The position numbers and the translations under genes were made by a program. Below, one piece after another: positions 6,508 through 8,054 of a DNA stretch of 8,054 nucleotides. A model generated the notes under the pieces. It saw only the letters and a list, made by a program, of their open reading frames with translations. It had not been told where the DNA came from and ran no database searches. Where the stretch lies: assembly GCA_020721485.1 (NCBI GenBank), contig DYMR01000038.1:4204-12257 (forward strand), in the 5' to 3' direction. The stretch comes from Halothiobacillus neapolitanus. GTDB lineage: Bacteria; Pseudomonadota; Gammaproteobacteria; Halothiobacillales; Halothiobacillaceae. How positions within the stretch are numbered: the stretch's first letter is position 1; the number at the start of each line of letters is the position of its first letter.

Positions 6508-7893
6508 TCAGGAAATCATGCTGCGCCGATGGCGATTCAGCCAAAACGGCAGCAAGCCGATCAGGATGCCGCCAATGGCGAAGAGGTTGCTGGTCAGGTT
6601 GAAGGTCGGCAGGCTGTAGAGGCCGATGCCCCACAAGAATATCCCGCTCGCCAAGGGCCAAATCAGCAAAAATACGACCCGCAGCGGTGTGTGCGGTCCG
6701 TGTTTCCACACCACCCACGCGCTCGCAAAGCAGGCTAAGCCATAGTAAAACGAGGCTTGGAAGCCAATCGCATCAATCGAATCTTGCAGAATTTCATTCA
6801 CCGACGGCAAGCCGGAGGCGGCAAACAGCAGCAAGAGCCCGAAGCCGGAAATCACCAGCGTCGCCACCCACGGGGTTTTCCAACGGGCGTGCAAATGGGC
6901 GTAGCGCGGGTGCAACATGCCATCGCGCGCTTGGGCGAACAGAGTGCGCGTAAATTGCAAAATGGAAGTTTCCAGCGTGCCGAGCGTGCTGAACATCACC
7001 GCCAAAATCGCTAGGTAACTCCACGGTGCAGGAAAGATTTTTTCCGCCACCGCCAGCACCACATTGGTATTGGCGGCCTGAATTTCTGGATCGGTCAGCA
7101 CCATCATCGTGGCGATCGAAAACAGAATGAACAGCGCCATGATGATGAACATCGCCAGCAGAGAACCCACGCCGGCAACCCAGCCCCCATCGCGGGTTTC
7201 CTCATTCAAATTGACCGTGACATCCCAGCCCCAATAAAAAAATAGCGCCGTCAGCGCGCCGGTGGCGAACAGATGGGGGGAGAAATTCGTCAGCGCAAAA
7301 TCGTGCCAGTGCAGTGCGTGCGCAGGGTGTGCGGCAAACTGCACAAACGCCCCGATCAAAATCGCCAACATGATGAAAAATTCAATGACCGTGAGCGCGA
7401 CCTGCACATAACTGGTCAGCTTCACGCCTTTGATGATGACCATCGTTACCAAAATCAGCCAACCCGCCGCGACCAGTGTGACCGTGTTGGTGTGGTTGAT
7501 CTGATCCGGCGCGATCAAGGCCAGTGTGGCCGTGGCCGCAGGAATCGTGCCCGAGACCATGAACACCGCCGAGGCAACCAACACCGCCCAACCCGCCAAA
7601 AACCCTAGGGTTTGACCAAAACTCGCCCGCACCCAGGCATAGGACGCCCCCGCATTCGTATCGATCCGATTCAAATGCGCATAGGCCAGCGTGACGCCGA
7701 GAATAATCAAGCCGCAATACAACAGACTGGCCGGTGCGAGCGCCCCCGTGGCGGCGAACAGTGTCGCGCTGGTGGCCGAAATCGAAAACACCGGCGCGGT
7801 GCCCGCCACCCCCATAATCGTCGATTCAGCCAATCCCAGCGAATTACTGGCCAGATGGGGCGCGGACTCGGGCAGGGCGGGGGCGGTGTTCAT
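6508..7893 (-). CDS. APC-superfamily amino-acid/polyamine permease
   Basis: This is an inner-membrane secondary transporter of the amino acid-polyamine-organocation superfamily; I cannot assign the substrate. The 461-residue protein has about 12 hydrophobic segments, roughly at residues 25-45, 52-72, 96-116, 136-155, 165-187, 207-226, 240-266, 292-316, 342-361, 376-396, 404-422 and 434-452. It begins with a short hydrophilic tail and the glycine-rich first segment GVAGTAPVFSISATSA (28-43). Other family marks are NAGASYAWVRASFG (80-93), a mid-protein WDVTVNLNEETRDG (223-236) and FAQARDGMLHPRYAHLH (319-335), the usual APC cytoplasmic loop after TM8. ATG 7891-7893 is preceded by a weak GACGGA. 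It is not a close copy of the plus-strand permease in this window, since the first segments and loops differ throughout. It heads a likely two-gene unit with the phosphatase downstream. Confidence 0.9.
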   Translation of the reverse strand: MNTAPALPESAPHLASNSLGLAESTIMGVAGTAPVFSISATSATLFAATGALAPASLLYCGLIILGVTLAYAHLNRIDTNAGASYAWVRASFGQTLGFLAGWAVLVASAVFMVSGTIPAATATLALIAPDQINHTNTVTLVAAGWLILVTMVIIKGVKLTSYVQVALTVIEFFIMLAILIGAFVQFAAHPAHALHWHDFALTNFSPHLFATGALTALFFYWGWDVTVNLNEETRDGGWVAGVGSLLAMFIIMALFILFSIATMMVLTDPEIQAANTNVVLAVAEKIFPAPWSYLAILAVMFSTLGTLETSILQFTRTLFAQARDGMLHPRYAHLHARWKTPWVATLVISGFGLLLLFAASGLPSVNEILQDSIDAIGFQASFYYGLACFASAWVVWKHGPHTPLRVVFLLIWPLASGIFLWGIGLYSLPTFNLTSNLFAIGGILIGLLPFWLNRHRRSMIS

Positions 7894-8002
7894 GGCGTTC
7901 CGTCGGTGTTTTTTTTAGAAAGGGAATGCGCGCATCATCGCCAAAAATAGCCGCTTTAATAAATAAATTGGCTTTATTGATTAATTAGAAATTGTTGTGA
8001 TG
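7894..8002 (-). promoter_or_regulatory. AT-rich leader upstream of the right-hand permease
   Basis: No gene is visible between the permease start and the window edge. Positions about 7943-8002 are markedly AT-rich, with TTTAATAAATAAATT and TTTATTGATTAATTAG on the plus strand, against the GC-rich genes around them, and an A8 run on the minus strand lies close to the start codon. This is the expected place for the permease-phosphatase promoter. Several AT-rich hexamers could serve as -10, and none pairs with a convincing -35, so I name none. Confidence 0.4.
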
Positions 8003-8039
8003 TAACAGGCTGTTGAAAAATGGTTTCAACAGCCTGTTA
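8003..8039. repeat. Perfect 16-bp inverted repeat with 5-base loop
   Basis: TAACAGGCTGTTGAAA (8003-8018) is repeated in reverse complement at 8024-8039, separated by AATGG, so either strand can form a long stable hairpin. No T-run follows on either strand, so a standard terminator is doubtful. The arm resembles, from memory, terminal repeats of some insertion sequences, but I could not verify this. It may be a mobile-element remnant, or the end of a gene beyond the right edge. Confidence 0.75.
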
Positions 8040-8054
8040 AAGCAAGCCAAGGAT

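Noticed and set aside
1..8054. tRNA, rRNA, riboswitch, CRISPR array or defence system
   Set aside because: Nothing with the required structure, repeats or protein motifs was seen; all long genes are metabolic, transport or phosphatase families.

Overview
The window is GC-rich DNA, tightly packed with genes, and looks like a beta- or gammaproteobacterial chromosome. The main reason is the gene order xseB-ispA-dxs, read leftward, which is the classic proteobacterial isoprenoid/exonuclease VII cluster. A zinc-independent-type GTP cyclohydrolase (folE2) follows it. I cannot fix the genus from sequence alone.

The left half (about 1-4360, all on the minus strand) is one probable operon in the order xseB, ispA, dxs, queD, folE2. 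It starts from a good -10 hexamer (TATAAT at 4394-4399). The first four genes overlap by 4 bases or are 2 bases apart, which suggests translational coupling; only folE2 has an 80-base leader. XseB is the small subunit of exonuclease VII. IspA makes farnesyl diphosphate. Dxs makes deoxyxylulose phosphate, the entry compound of the MEP isoprenoid pathway. FolE2 turns GTP into dihydroneopterin triphosphate, and QueD uses that product for queuosine/7-deazaguanine synthesis, so the last two genes are consecutive steps of one pathway placed behind two isoprenoid genes.

The middle (4361-5980) holds a divergent intergenic region and a plus-strand APC-superfamily amino-acid permease. The permease is broken by an apparent one-base insertion in CCCCAAAAA (5619-5627). 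Removing one A restores a normal 472-residue transporter. A 7-bp GC-rich hairpin separates it from the convergent gene to its right.

The right part (6004-7893, minus strand) has a second, different APC-type permease followed 21 bases later by a low-molecular-weight protein-tyrosine phosphatase. Upstream of them (7894-8054) is an AT-rich leader and a perfect 16-bp inverted repeat at the window edge, possibly a terminator-like hairpin or a mobile-element end.

No RNA gene, CRISPR array, complete insertion sequence or recognisable novel system is visible. The points most worth checking are the permease frameshift, the C10 tract in the first codons of dxs, the insertion of queD between dxs and folE2, and the edge inverted repeat.
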